In this document: positions 49,644-59,186 of the stretch, in pieces
Layout: every line of letters begins with the position of its first letter
Position numbering within the stretch: the first letter of the stretch is position 1
NCBI GenBank assembly: GCA_031769625.1
Contig: JAUIMM010000694.1
Span: 4,920,501-4,984,500 of the forward strand
Reading direction: 5' to 3'
Source of the DNA: Taudactylus pleione
Taxonomy: Eukaryota; Chordata; Amphibia; Anura; Myobatrachidae
DNA: 64,000 bases
Translations under genes and position numbers: made by a program
Notes under the pieces: generated by a model
The model's database searches: none
What the model saw: the letters and a program-made list of their open reading frames with translations, nothing else
What the model was told of the DNA's origin: nothing

Positions 49644-50203
49644 GGCCCTGATTCAGAGCCAGACACTCTGACAGAGCGCTCGCTCTGAATAAGGGCCGTC
49701 CCTCCTCCTTTTTGGAGCGGCCTCCTGGCCGCTCGCATAGCTGAGGGTAACCACCCACAGCTATAGCGAGCGGTCAAAATGATGGTCGCGATGGTCAAGA
49801 CCATCGCGACCATCGGGCTTGCGAGGAGACCCTTGCGGTAGGGTCTCGCTTCCGCAAGCCCAGGAGTGCTTTTGGCTCTATCAGAGCCAAATGCACTCCC
49901 ACTGACATGTCACTAGTCACTAGTGATGTCAGTGGGGCCGGCCGCAGACGGTAGGCGTTACCATGGGAATGCCTCCGTCTGGGCAGCCACACCCCTGGCA
50001 CACCCACCAAAGGGGGTGTGCTGTCAATCACCATCGACAGCACGCCCCCTTTGGTGCGAGACCCATTGTGACGGCTTGGCCGTCGTTATTCAGATCTCGC
50101 GCATGCGCACAACGGTGCCGCCTCCGTCGTGCGCATGCGCACTTGGGCAACATCGACCCGCTTGCGAGCGCTCAGCGCTCACGACCGGGTCTGAATCAGG
50201 GCC
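49644..50203. mobile_element. Multi-hairpin non-autonomous element, copy A
   Basis: The ends are GGCCCTGATTCAGAGCC and GGTCTGAATCAGGGCC, flanked on both sides by TCT. The interior is a chain of foldbacks. The clearest is a perfect palindrome at 49781-49814, two 16-base arms (GATGGTCGCGATGGTC and its complement) around AA. Others are the CACTAGTCACTAGTG region near 49912-49926, GGTAGGCGTTACC with GGGAATGCC, and GCGCATGCGC near 50100 and 50132. A second copy lies at 54664-55177. Confidence 0.8.
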
Positions 50204-50213
50204 TCTGAACCAA

Positions 50214-50751
50214 GAGCCTGATACAGCAAGGATGGCTATTCTGCTAATACGCACGCAGCGCAGTTGCTAATATCAGCGGGGATATGTAAATATTTGCAAT
50301 CGCATTGCGATCTCGGCCTGACATAAAGATGCCCGCTTCCCCTTACTCACATCCGCATACTCAGGCAACATAGCGATACAATCGGTAACATCGAGTAACA
50401 TCGGACCCATACGCACAGGTAAGACAAGTCAGACCTCACTCAGGAATTGTTAACTTCAGCGCACGCTATGAGGCCTCAGGCTGCGTATGGCCACGAGGTG
50501 GCTAATTTATGCACGCCCCTGCAATGGAATTGCAACGCACTGGCACGCCTGCATTCGGGCAACTCCCCCCGTCACCACCCACAAACAGCACTTCCTGTCA
50601 ATCACTCTGCTTTGAATCTGCGTAGCCTCTGCAAACGCAGTTCCCATTGCAAATGCTAGTTCACGCTCATGCACGGCAATGCATGTGCAATGCGAATTAA
50701 TCGACCAATTGCGTGCGTATTGGCAACTGCGTTCCTTGCTGAATCAGGCCC
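50214..50751. mobile_element. Non-autonomous element with CCTGATNCAGCAAGG ends
   Basis: The left end AGCCTGATACAGCAAGG opposes the right end CCTTGCTGAATCAGGCC. CGCAGCGCAGTTGC near the left is mirrored by GCAACTGCG near the right. It lies immediately right of the multi-hairpin element and shares the CTGATTCAG core of its termini, so the two families may be related. Confidence 0.65.
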
Positions 50752-52570
50752 AAAGTCCCCACATTTTCAGGTAAAAATAGGGATTTTTCAAATTTTTTCA
50801 GCTGCTCTGAGATGGTGAAAACTTTTCGCTGATTTCTGTCTATGGAGTACTCGCTCATGCGAACACTCGGGAATTGAACAGCGCAATACGCACTTATGTG
50901 TTCGCACCTGCGAAAGTTTTTTGCCAAAATGCAACTTTTCGCACCTAACTGAATTCCCCCCTGAGCCGTGGAGAGAGATAAATGACCTCATTCAGAGTCT
51001 CTCGCTAGCGCTGAGCGCTCGCAAGCGGCCCGATGGTTTGCGGCCCGATGGTTTGCGTACGTTCTGTGTGTGCGCGAACTACTCTGTGGGATCGTAGGCC
51101 ACTCGCTCGCCCAGCAAAGACAGCCCAGTGAAATGAGTGACAGGAGAGGCCGTTTCTGGGTGGTAACAGGGGCAGGAACTAGTAACGGGGGAGTGGAGGT
51201 GCGAATGCAGGCGTGCCTGAGTGTTTCAATGCCGTTTTAGAGGCGTGCATAATTAACACACAGCGTCATAGTACACGTCACATGCCTGTTTTTTACACTG
51301 AAGTCCTCGCAATAATCCACCTTACACCTTTATTTCAGACAGTGGTGCAACTGTTCTTGTTACTGTACAGGACTTTAAGCTTTATTCTTACTCTGATGTT
51401 AGCCAACATTTACTGTGCACCAGCCGGGAGCAGCAAAGCCTACTCTGATGCATGACAGAGAGAGACTATTTGTTGCAAAAGTATAGCTAATTTACTATTT
51501 TTGTATAGTATTTGAGAGAGCGTGCAATTCAGCATAGCGTGTGCTGTATGTGCAGTCAATTGTATTACTTAGGTATGAATATCGTTCATGTATATTGTGC
51601 ATATTTGAGAAAATTAAACTTGTTGAACCAAAGTGTTAGTTACTGTGATTCTATACAAATTCCTTACCAATAAGATCTATATTGTGATTGGTTTAGCCCT
51701 TAAAGCAGATCACATAATAAATTGCGTTTTTGTTTTGAATCCTATCTCTGTTGACCTGGGGGAAACCCTTGCCTCTCTGCTTGGGCGGGGTACAGCAGGA
51801 AAGTATTTCCAGTGGAAGACCATTCTACATGAAGGTACCGCTATGCTGTACACATTACACCAACTCCACCTCACAAGCCACCGGGACATCGCACAAGCCA
51901 TGCTGTCAGTGGAGCATTAAAAGGGCTTTTTTTTACATGTTTATATGGGTGTGTTTGATGGATTTATAAGCTCAGTGTGAAAATAAACTTCAGCATTCGC
52001 TTTGGCATGCATTTAATGTACAGTATGTGTGGGCCAGGTTTGTTTTTCAAAGTTCAGTGTATCAGATAGTTGACAATATATTTTAGTTGAATGCCTGAGA
52101 TTCTCCAGAGATGTCATATTAACTGATATGTAGAAGACAAGTTTCAAGGACAAGGAGAAGAAAAAGACAATAGCAGAAAAAAAAGATATTCACGGCCTTA
52201 GGAATTCTTTGCACGATATGAAATTGGATTTATTCCGGAATTATTACCACTGATTTACATAAAATATTCTATTATCAAATAAAAAAAAGAAACTAAGAAG
52301 AAAAACTCTAAGCTTATTTTAATTCCTAGTAAAAAAAAAAACAACTGATTGATTATATAAATATTCATCTCTTTTTGTCATTTAAACAAACGATGTCCAA
52401 TCAGCTGTCTTCAGAAGTTCCAAAATTTAATTGGAAAGCAACTGGTGTACAATTGGTGTTTCAAATTACTGTAAAATAAATCAAATAACATTAATCTGTA
52501 ATAGGTTCCACGGTTTCTAAGTGCATAATATCATGGTGTCACAACGCTGCTGAGAAGAAATTTTTGTTAA
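50752..52570. other. Intergenic DNA, repeat remnants, no gene seen
   Basis: It includes a likely MITE end CACCTAACTGAATTCCCCCC near 50950, a small tandem duplication of GCGGCCCGATGGTTT at about 51026-51055 and AT-rich stretches around 52150-52340. Short ORFs such as 51633-51920 have no recognisable domain. Confidence 0.45.
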
Positions 52571-52773
52571 GGCCCCTAGGGATACATGTTGGATTTTCCT
52601 GATTTGCCCATCCCGACCAAAATTTGATTGAGTACGCCAAATAGGGGATTTTTAACATGAAGAATTGCCCTAATTCCCTGACGGATTGGGGAGCATCGAT
52701 AGCTGCCAATCGGTGTTTCCGACTGGCATATCCAGTCGGGGTGGGGAAACAACCAACATGATGTATGGGCCCC
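52571..52773. mobile_element. Short MITE with GGCCCC ends
   Basis: The left end GGCCCCTAGGGATACATGTTGG and the right end CCAACATGATGTATGGGCCCC form imperfect inverted repeats. The interior has smaller foldbacks around GCCAATCGG and CCGACTGG. It has no coding capacity. Confidence 0.6.
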
Positions 52774-52922
52774 TTTATTCAAGTATTTCACTGCCACAGG
52801 CGTCTGGAAACCTTACATATGATACTGGCTTCAGGAACTGGATAACTTGTCAAAATGGGTGGAGCAAGATATGGGCAAATTCTGTAGCAAAACCTGCTGC
52901 TTTCTGCAATATGGAATCGGTA

Positions 52923-53395
52923 TGATATCCCGGCGGTTCAAACACCGACACCGGAAGCTCGATCATCCAGGATCCCGACAGGGGTGGTAAGTACCTCCCT
53001 TGGTGGTGCCTAACCCTAACCTCCCCGGGGAGTGCCTTACCGTAACCTCCCCCCGGTGGTGCCTAACCCTGGCCCCTCTTCCGCCACCCTAAACCTAACC
53101 CAAACCATGGAGTGCCTAACCGTAACCTCCCCCCCAATGGTGCCTAATCCTAACCCCCCCTCCCTGTAGCCTAACCCTCCCGGTGCCTAACCCTAATCTC
53201 CCCCCAGGGGTGCCTAAACCTTACCCCCCCCCATCCCCGGGCTAAGTATCATACTTACCCATTTTCTTACCTTCGACGTCGGTATCCCGATCCTCTTCTG
53301 CATGTTGTCATCGGCATTATGCCAGGTGTCGGGATTCCGGCGTCGGTATATCAACGCCCGGGATCCTGTCCGCTGGCATATTAAACATATACCCT
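52923..53395. mobile_element. Probable MITE with CCTAA-rich tandem core
   Basis: The flanks carry opposing GGATCCCGACAGG and CCCGGGATCCTGTCC segments plus CCGGAAGC- and TTCCGGCGTC-type sequences. The core (about 52986-53233) is an irregular repeat of GGTGCCTAACCCTAACCTCC. It contains CCCTAACC but not a regular telomeric hexamer array. Confidence 0.6.
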
Positions 53396-53478
53396 ACAAT
53401 AGATATAGAGCTTGGGAGAAGATCTATTTTCCAGAAGGGCTATGACCTATAGCATACAGCAAAAGTAACTTACATATT

Positions 53479-53795
53479 CAGGGGCGTTTCTAGAGAGGAG
53501 GGGGCCCGTGTGCAGTCTCTGACACAGGCCCCCTCCTCTCCGCCCAGTGGCCGGCAACGCACTGAGCTGTACGCGGCCAGCGCCGGAGTTATAGACTCTG
53601 GGCACTAGAGTGTGCCCAGAGTCTTTAGTGTATGCACAGGTGACCAGTTGTTTTACAGCGCCGGACCCCCGCGCCGACGTGGGACTCTGGAGAGGTAAGT
53701 AATATCATGGGTGCAGAGTGTGCAGTGCGGGGTCCCCCTGGACCCAGGGGCCCGTGTTCCCTGCACACCCTGCACCCATTATAGATACGCCCCTG
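53479..53795 (+). mobile_element. hAT-type non-autonomous transposon (MITE), copy 2
   Basis: A 317-bp element flanked by a perfect 8-bp duplication TACATATT (53471-53478 and 53796-53803). The ends are CAGGGGCGTTTCTAGAGAGG and, on the minus strand, CAGGGGCGTATCTATAATGG. It is the same family as 40270-40658 in opposite orientation. No transposase. Confidence 0.9.
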
Positions 53796-53803
53796 TACAT
53801 ATT

Positions 53804-54663
53804 CCAACGTTCCTGGTCACCTATAACCCAAACAATGTGACGGAGCTGGAGCAATACTGCAAGGAGTGGATGAAAATCATAATATCATAGGACATGATTC
53901 AGAATTGCACCATATGCCGTTCTCGCAGTTCAGCGAAAATCTGCAAAATTGGCATGCGTCTAACCAGTGGCGCGCATGCATCAAGGTACAGTGCCGTAGT
54001 CACTCGCAGCGACTATTTACTCGCAGTGTAATTGACAGTCAGGGACCGTTTGTGGGAGGTAACGGGGAGCGGTGGTAAAAAACGCAGATGTGTTACCATT
54101 TCAGGGGCGCGTCACACCCTGCGACCGTGATCCTGTATGCAAGGAATATGGCTCCTGTGTCTCAGACCCTGCGGCCATTCTGCATGACCATAGACTCAGG
54201 ACTGCGATAATCGAAGGATCTGCAATCGATGCTGCAGATGCTTGGACTTGCAAATCTGCCGGTGGGCAGATCCTCGGTGGCTGCCATTTGCATATGTTCG
54301 CATAGCATCGGCATACACGAGCGCAGCAGCAGCGGTATTAGCGCACAACTCAGGCCCGCAGTGTGCACATGCACAAATCTGGTAAACACCCAAATACACA
54401 CAGGGCCTGAATCTCACATGGCGGCGCGCTGCTTATATCATTGTGCTAATGTGAGAATCCTCCGGTATACGCCTAACAGCCTGTGGAAGCCCATCCCACC
54501 CGCTGTGTTTCTGTCTGCAGCCGTTATCATTAGTATCCAGACACATGCCGAGTCCAAATTCTGATCATGCACAGAAGGCGGCTCCCTCGCAAGGAACAGT
54601 TCCTTTGCCACCCACTTAGCGCCCAGAAAAGCCCATTTCAATCCGTACGCACTAACAGTCTCT
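53804..54663. other. Intergenic DNA with transposon fragments, no gene seen
   Basis: Contains unpaired terminus-like sequences (ACATGATTCAGAATTGC near 53892, GGGCCTGAATCTCAC near 54403) that resemble ends of the CTGATTCAG families, but no complete element could be delimited. Confidence 0.4.
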
Positions 54664-55177
54664 GGGCCTGATTCAGAGCCGGACGCTCTGAATCAGGGCC
54701 TTCCTACCTATTATTGGAGCAGCCTCCTGGCCGCTCGCATAGCTGTGGGTGACCACCCACAGCTTATGCGAGCGGCCAAAAAGATGGTCGCGATGGTCAA
54801 GACCATCGCGACCATCGTGCTTGCGACGAGACCCTGCGGTAGGGTCTTGCTGCCGCAAGCCCAAGAGTGCTTTTGGCTCTATCAGAGCCAAAATCACTCC
54901 CACTGACATCACTAGTGATGTCAGTGGGGCCAGCCCCAGACGGTAGGCGTTCCCAAGGGAACGCCTCCGTCTGGGCAGCAACGCCCCCGGCACGCCCACC
55001 AAAGGGGGCGTGCTGTCACTCACCATCGACAGCATGCCCCTTTGGTGCGAGAACCATAGCGACGGCTTGGCCATCGCTATTCGGGTCTCGCGCATGCACA
55101 CGACGGAGCTCCCTCCGTCGTGCACATGCGCACTAGGGCACCATCGACCCGCTTGCGAGTGGGTCTGAATCAGGCCC
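54664..55177. mobile_element. Multi-hairpin non-autonomous element, copy B
   Basis: The ends are GGGCCTGATTCAGAGCC and GGGTCTGAATCAGGCCC, again flanked by TCT. It shares the perfect palindrome (54783-54816) with copy A, as well as TGACATCACTAGTGATGTCA, CGTTCCCAAGGGAACG and the CACGACGGAG/CTCCGTCGTG foldback. It is slightly shorter than copy A. Confidence 0.82.
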
Positions 55178-55449
55178 TCTGTCCCTATCTAGTGCATACA
55201 CAGTTGCAGATTTTTTACTCTGGCGAGTGCACAATGTACTGAAGTCCATGAGATTCATCCAGTTTTCCGCTTGCGTCTGATTCACAGTTGTAATTGCATC
55301 CAGAGGTGCTTGTACGGAGGAATACCCATTCAGAGCAATCAGCGGCACATGTAGTGTGGATGTCGTACACAAGTGACTGATGTTTTTAGTCTGCACATGC
55401 GCTGATGTCTGAGTCGCACAGCGCATACATCCCAATTATCTGCGGACAG

Positions 55450-56188
55450 AAGGGGACATGTTGGAGGGTGTGTAAGTGGGAAGCCCAGGACCAGAGCATT
55501 GTGTACTAGCTGGAAGGGGTCATGTTGGAGGGTTTATAAGTGGGAAGCCCAGGAGCAGAGCAATGTGTACTAGCTGGAAGGGGTCATGTTGGAGGGTGTA
55601 TAAGTGGGAAGCCCAGGAGCAGAGCATTGTGTACCTGCTGGAATGGGACATGTTGGAGGTTGTATAAGTGGGAAGCCCAGGAGCAGAGCATTGTGTACCT
55701 GCTGGAAAGGGTCATATTGCAGGTGTGTAAGTGAGAGGTCCAGGAGCAGAGCACTGTGTACCTGGTGGAAGGGGACGTTTTGCAGGTGTGTAAGTGGGAA
55801 GCCCAGGACCAGAGCAGTGTGTACTAGCTGGAAGGGATCATGTTGGAGGGTGTGTAAGTGGGAAGCCCAGGAGCAGAGCAATGTGTACTAGCTGGAAGGG
55901 GTCATGTTGGAGGGTTTATAAATGGGAAGCCCAGGAGCTGAGCAATGTGTACTAGCTGGAAGGGGTCATGTTGGAGGGTGTGTAAGTGGGAAGCCCAGGA
56001 GCAGAGCAATGTGTACTAGCTGGAAGGGGTCATGTTGGATGGTTTATAAGTGGGAAGCCCAGGAGCAGAGCATTGTGTACTAGCTGGAAGGGGTCATGTT
56101 GGAGGGTTTATAAGTGGGAAGCCCAGGAGCAGAGCATTGTGTACTAGCTGGAAGGGGTCATGTTGGAGGGTTTATAAGTGGGAAGCCC
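55450..56188. repeat. 64-bp minisatellite, about 11.5 units
   Basis: Regular 64-bp units with AGTGGGAAGCCCAGGAGCAG, TGTGTACTAGCTGGAAG and TCATGTTGGAGGG. The array stops within a unit, after AGTGGGAAGCCCAG, exactly where the LTR of the Ty3 element begins, so the element probably inserted into it. ORFs within it are repeat artefacts. Confidence 0.92.
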
Positions 56189-56856
56189 AGTCATGACCAG
56201 GGGTGACAGGCTGCTGAGATCGCGGCGCTTACCGCTACGGGCGCTGTGGCATGGTGTTTCCAGCAGAGGTGCAGGTTCCTGGAGAATAGCGCTGGGTGCT
56301 GTGAGTCTCCGCAGACCAAGGGCTTCCATCTGGAGGCAGGTGAGAGGGGCTGAGACTGGCAGAGCTTCCATGCTGTGACCACTGGGCGCGGCCATCTTGG
56401 ATTTGGGATACATGTCTTTTCTGGCCAATCAGGTTCAGTCTGGGCTGGGGAGGCTAGCAACCAATCCTGCACTACCTGAGGGTACTAAAGGGCTGTCCAG
56501 AGGCTCTTTAGTTGCCAGTGCAACGTCTATCACAGCGTATGCTGTGAGCTAGTTCTCTGTGCTCCTTTGTTCATTTAAAGTGTCAGTACCAGTGTGTTTC
56601 TGCAGACTCCCCTCTCAGCCTTGGTGCAGTTTGCTCCTGTTACTACCTGTCTCCTGATCCCGTCTACCTGCTATACCCAGCCTACCCCGGGTCTCTAAGT
56701 TCCGCCAGTGTCTCGCAGCCTGGTTCTGATCCCGTCGCATGCCACTGCTTCATGAGTCATACTCCCCTAAGGCTGGCTGCCTTCAAGTACCAGCAAACAA
56801 GTCCTCATTCCTCATCCGACTCCACTGCGGGTCCAAGCGCACGCCAAGCCGTGACA
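56189..56856 (+). repeat. 5' LTR of plus-strand Ty3/gypsy element
   Basis: 668 bp, the same length as the LTR at 59187-59854 and nearly identical to its reverse complement. The right end is GCCAAGCCGTGACA. The left end reads AGTCATGACCAGG where the other LTR has TGTCACGACCAGG, so the terminal T and one inner base differ. A TATA-like TACTAAAG at 56483-56490 could position a transcription start about 30 bp downstream (inference). Confidence 0.92.
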
Positions 56857-56871
56857 GTTTGCCCTGGCCAG
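56857..56871 (+). promoter_or_regulatory. Leader / candidate primer-binding region
   Basis: Only 15 bases (GTTTGCCCTGGCCAG) separate the LTR from the probable gag ATG. They do not start with the usual TGG tRNA complement. Their complement GCCAGGGCAA matches GCCAGTGCAA within the LTR at 56514-56523 with one mismatch, which would fit self-priming by the transcript's 5' end as in Tf1/sushi-group elements. This is inference. Confidence 0.35.
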
Positions 56872-57819
56872 ATGGATTCGGCCAGTGGACAGGATCTGAG
56901 GGCCGACTTGCTCCAGGGTATCGCCAGTCGCCTAGAGGGACTAGAGGCGTCTCAGCGCCAAATGGCTCAGTTCCTGCAGGAAATGTCTCTTCGTCAGGAT
57001 ACGCTGCAAGCTTCCCTGGTTACTGTTAATTTGCCTGCCGCCACCAACCAGCCAGCAGCTCCAGCTGTCCCTGTTCCACCTGCACCATCTCATTTGCACC
57101 TTCCGACTCCCAATAAGTTTGACGGGAACCCCAAGTTGTGCCGAGGGTTTCTCAACCAGTGTGACGTCCACTTCACACTACAGCCTGCGAACTTTCCATC
57201 TCCAAAATCCAAAGTGGCATATATAGTGTCTCTACTGACCGGTTCTGCCCTGGACTGGGTTTCGCCTCTCTGGGAGAGGTCCGACCCGTTACTAGACAAC
57301 TACTCTGCATTCCTCACGTCCTTCCGGAGGATTTTCGACGAGCCCGGCAGAACAACCTCCGCGGCGACGGAAATCCTGCGACTTCGCCAAGGGAACCGAC
57401 CAGTCAGTCAGTATATCATTCAATTTCAAACGCTGGCTTCGGAACTAAAATGGAATGAAGAAGCCCTGACTTCCACCTTTTGGAATGGATTGACAGATCG
57501 CATAAAAGATGACCTCGCCACTCGTGATCCGCCGGCTACCCTCAATGAGCTTATCTCCCTTTGCAATAAAGTGGATTTGCGGTACAGAGAACGCCAGAGT
57601 GAAAAAACTAGGGGAGATCGCTTTAGGTTCCAGCCGACCACTACTCCAACCCTCCCTCCGTCTGAACCTGCGGGTGACGAACCCATGCAGATTAACCGGG
57701 CCCGCCTCACGGTAGAAGAACGGCAAAGACGCCGACGAGAAAATCTATGCATGTACTGCGGGGAGACCGGTCATATGGTTGCAGCCTGCCCACGTCGTCC
57801 GGGAAACTCCCGATCCTAA
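56872..57819 (+). CDS. gag: Ty3/gypsy Gag polyprotein
   Basis: A 316-codon intact gag beginning MDSASGQDLRADLLQ. An N-terminal coiled-coil-like segment (about residues 8-45) is followed by a proline/alanine-rich linker, then a capsid-type domain (about 75-215, with LDWVSPLWER and an FRRIFDEP stretch) like that of sushi-class and PEG10-type Gag proteins. A basic region leads to one zinc knuckle, C-X2-C-X4-H-X4-C, at residues 293-306, which would bind RNA. Gag would form the cytoplasmic particle in which reverse transcription occurs. The frame is also open upstream into the LTR, with ATGs at 56740 and 56752, so a longer N terminus is possible. I prefer 56872 because it lies just after the LTR. 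It ends in TAA within the frameshift signal. Confidence 0.88.
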   Translation: MDSASGQDLRADLLQGIASRLEGLEASQRQMAQFLQEMSLRQDTLQASLVTVNLPAATNQPAAPAVPVPPAPSHLHLPTPNKFDGNPKLCRGFLNQCDVHFTLQPANFPSPKSKVAYIVSLLTGSALDWVSPLWERSDPLLDNYSAFLTSFRRIFDEPGRTTSAATEILRLRQGNRPVSQYIIQFQTLASELKWNEEALTSTFWNGLTDRIKDDLATRDPPATLNELISLCNKVDLRYRERQSEKTRGDRFRFQPTTTPTLPPSEPAGDEPMQINRARLTVEERQRRRRENLCMYCGETGHMVAACPRRPGNSRS

Positions 57820-59186
57820 TCTGTGCCGGAGACACCAGGTTAGGAGTGATGTCTCCGTCTCCGTCAAAAAATGAATCTACCCTCTCCATTACTTTTGAGA
57901 TCTCCACTGGTTCTAAAACTGTTCTTTCTCTCCTCGATTCAGGGGCCGCTGAAAATTTTATCACCGCTGAACTTGTCCAGAGGCTCCGGCTTCCTGTCTC
58001 CTCTCTCGACCACACCATCACTCTATCTGCTGTAGATGGCACTCAGATTACCAACAGAATCGTCTCTCAACGTACCCTTCCTGTGCCAGTTCGTATCGGA
58101 GCTCTCCACACTGAAACTATCCGATTCCTAGTAATTCCCAAAGCCTCCCATGAGGTCATCCTTGGATACCCCTGGTTACGCAAGCACTCCCCCAATATTG
58201 ACTGGGGCACCATGCAGATCTTGTCCTGGGGAGAGACTTGTCAAGTATCCTGCCTTCCTCAAATCAAACCCGTCAAAGGTAGTTACATTGCAACCACTAC
58301 TCCAATTCCCTACCAGTATCGCTCCTTCTCCGATGTCTTCTGTAAGACCAGAGCCGATATTCTGCCTCCTCATCGGGAGTGGGACTGTCCTATTGAGTTG
58401 ATTCCTGGCAAAACTCCTCCGCGAGGTCGTACTTACCCACTCTCCCTACCCGAGACTGAAGCCATGTCAGCATACATCCAGGAGAACCTGCAAAAGGGGT
58501 TCATTCGACCATCCTCCTCACCGGCAGGGGCAGGATTCTTTTTTGTGTCTAAGAAGGATGGAGGCCTGCGTCCTTGCATCGATTACAGGGGCTTAAACAA
58601 TATAACCATCAAAAATCGCTACCCGATACCCCTCATTACTGAACTTTTCGATCGAGTAAAAGGTGCTACTATTTTTACCAAGTTGGATTTAAGAGGGGCC
58701 TACAATCTCATTAGGATACGAGCCGGGGACGAATGGAAAACAGCTTTCAATACTCGAGACGGGCATTTTGAATACCTGGTAATGCCTTTTGGTCTCTGTA
58801 ACGCTCCTGCTGTGTTCCAAAACTTTGTGAATGAGATCTTTCGGGACTTATTATATATCTCTGTGGTAGTATACCTCGACGATATTCTGATATTCTCCTC
58901 CAACATTGTCAGACATCGATCCCAAGTCAAGGAGGTGTTAACTCGCCTACGAAAGAACCACCTGTACTGCAAAGCTGAAAAATGCGTATTTGAAGTTCCC
59001 TCAATTCCCTTTTTAGGTTACATCGTTTCAGGTGCCGGCCTTGAAATGGATCCCCAGAAAGTTCAGGCAATATTGGATTGGTCTCGTCCGAATTCTTTGA
59101 AGGCAGTACAAAGATTTTTGGGCTTCGCAAATTATTATCGAAGGTTTATCAAAGGATTTTCCACTCTAATGGCACCCATTTCCGCC
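57747..59186 (+). pseudogene. pol: Ty3/gypsy Pol, 5' part (protease and truncated reverse transcriptase)
   Basis: Open in the -1 frame relative to gag, overlapping it by 73 bases; expression would need the frameshift at 57801, so the first codons of the open frame are not a true start. The aspartic protease motif LLDSGAAENF lies at about residues 62-71 counted from 57747. Reverse transcriptase follows, with FVSKKDGGLRPCIDYRG, TKLDLRGAYNLIRI, the LVMPFGLCNAP motif and the catalytic YLDD at about 376-379. The frame has no internal stop up to the break. At 59186 it is cut in the connection region before RNase H, and the ORF continues by chance 45 bases into the inverted LTR. RNase H, integrase and chromodomain are missing. 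The 5' part looks intact, so the break is recent or structural rather than decay. Confidence 0.88.
57801..57857 (+). promoter_or_regulatory. Programmed -1 frameshift signal (GGGAAAC + predicted pseudoknot)
   Basis: The heptamer G GGA AAC (57801-57807) is in the gag zero frame in the X XXY YYZ phase, and pol is in the -1 frame across it. After a 6-base spacer, TCCTAA (57814-57819) can pair with TTAGGA (57840-57845), and CGGAGAC (57827-57833) with GTCTCCG (57851-57857). The stems interleave as in an H-type pseudoknot. The first stem contains the gag stop codon. The same heptamer drives -1 frameshifting in PEG10, derived from a sushi-class element (established knowledge). Confidence 0.8.

Larger units (their letters stand above)
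56189..59186 (+). mobile_element. Ty3/gypsy chromovirus-like retrotransposon, plus copy, broken in pol
   Basis: The order is 5' LTR (56189-56856), a 15-base leader, gag (56872-57819), then protease and the first part of reverse transcriptase in the -1 frame. Homology to the minus-strand copy stops at 59186 after the codons for MAPISA, and the next base is the first of the other copy's LTR. RNase H, integrase and the 3' LTR are absent here; they may lie beyond 64000. Confidence 0.92.

Noticed and set aside
51633..51920. 95-codon plus-strand ORF
   Set aside because: No recognisable domain, overlapping ORFs on the other strand and no conserved context; probably chance.
52986..53233. Interstitial telomeric repeat
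   Set aside because: CCCTAA occurs only as part of a longer irregular unit, not as a hexamer array.
54673..55136. 150-codon minus-strand ORF, with a partial counterpart at 49795-50043
   Set aside because: It lies within the multi-hairpin transposon. The similarity of the two translations reflects copy relationship, not coding.
56191..56472. 93-codon antisense ORF in the LTR, also present at 59571-59852
   Set aside because: The two LTRs are nearly identical, so the shared frame is no independent evidence of coding. No domain is recognised.
57426..58042. Antisense ORFs over gag/pol (and counterparts at 62903-63513)
   Set aside because: They are shadows of the real gag and pol frames.
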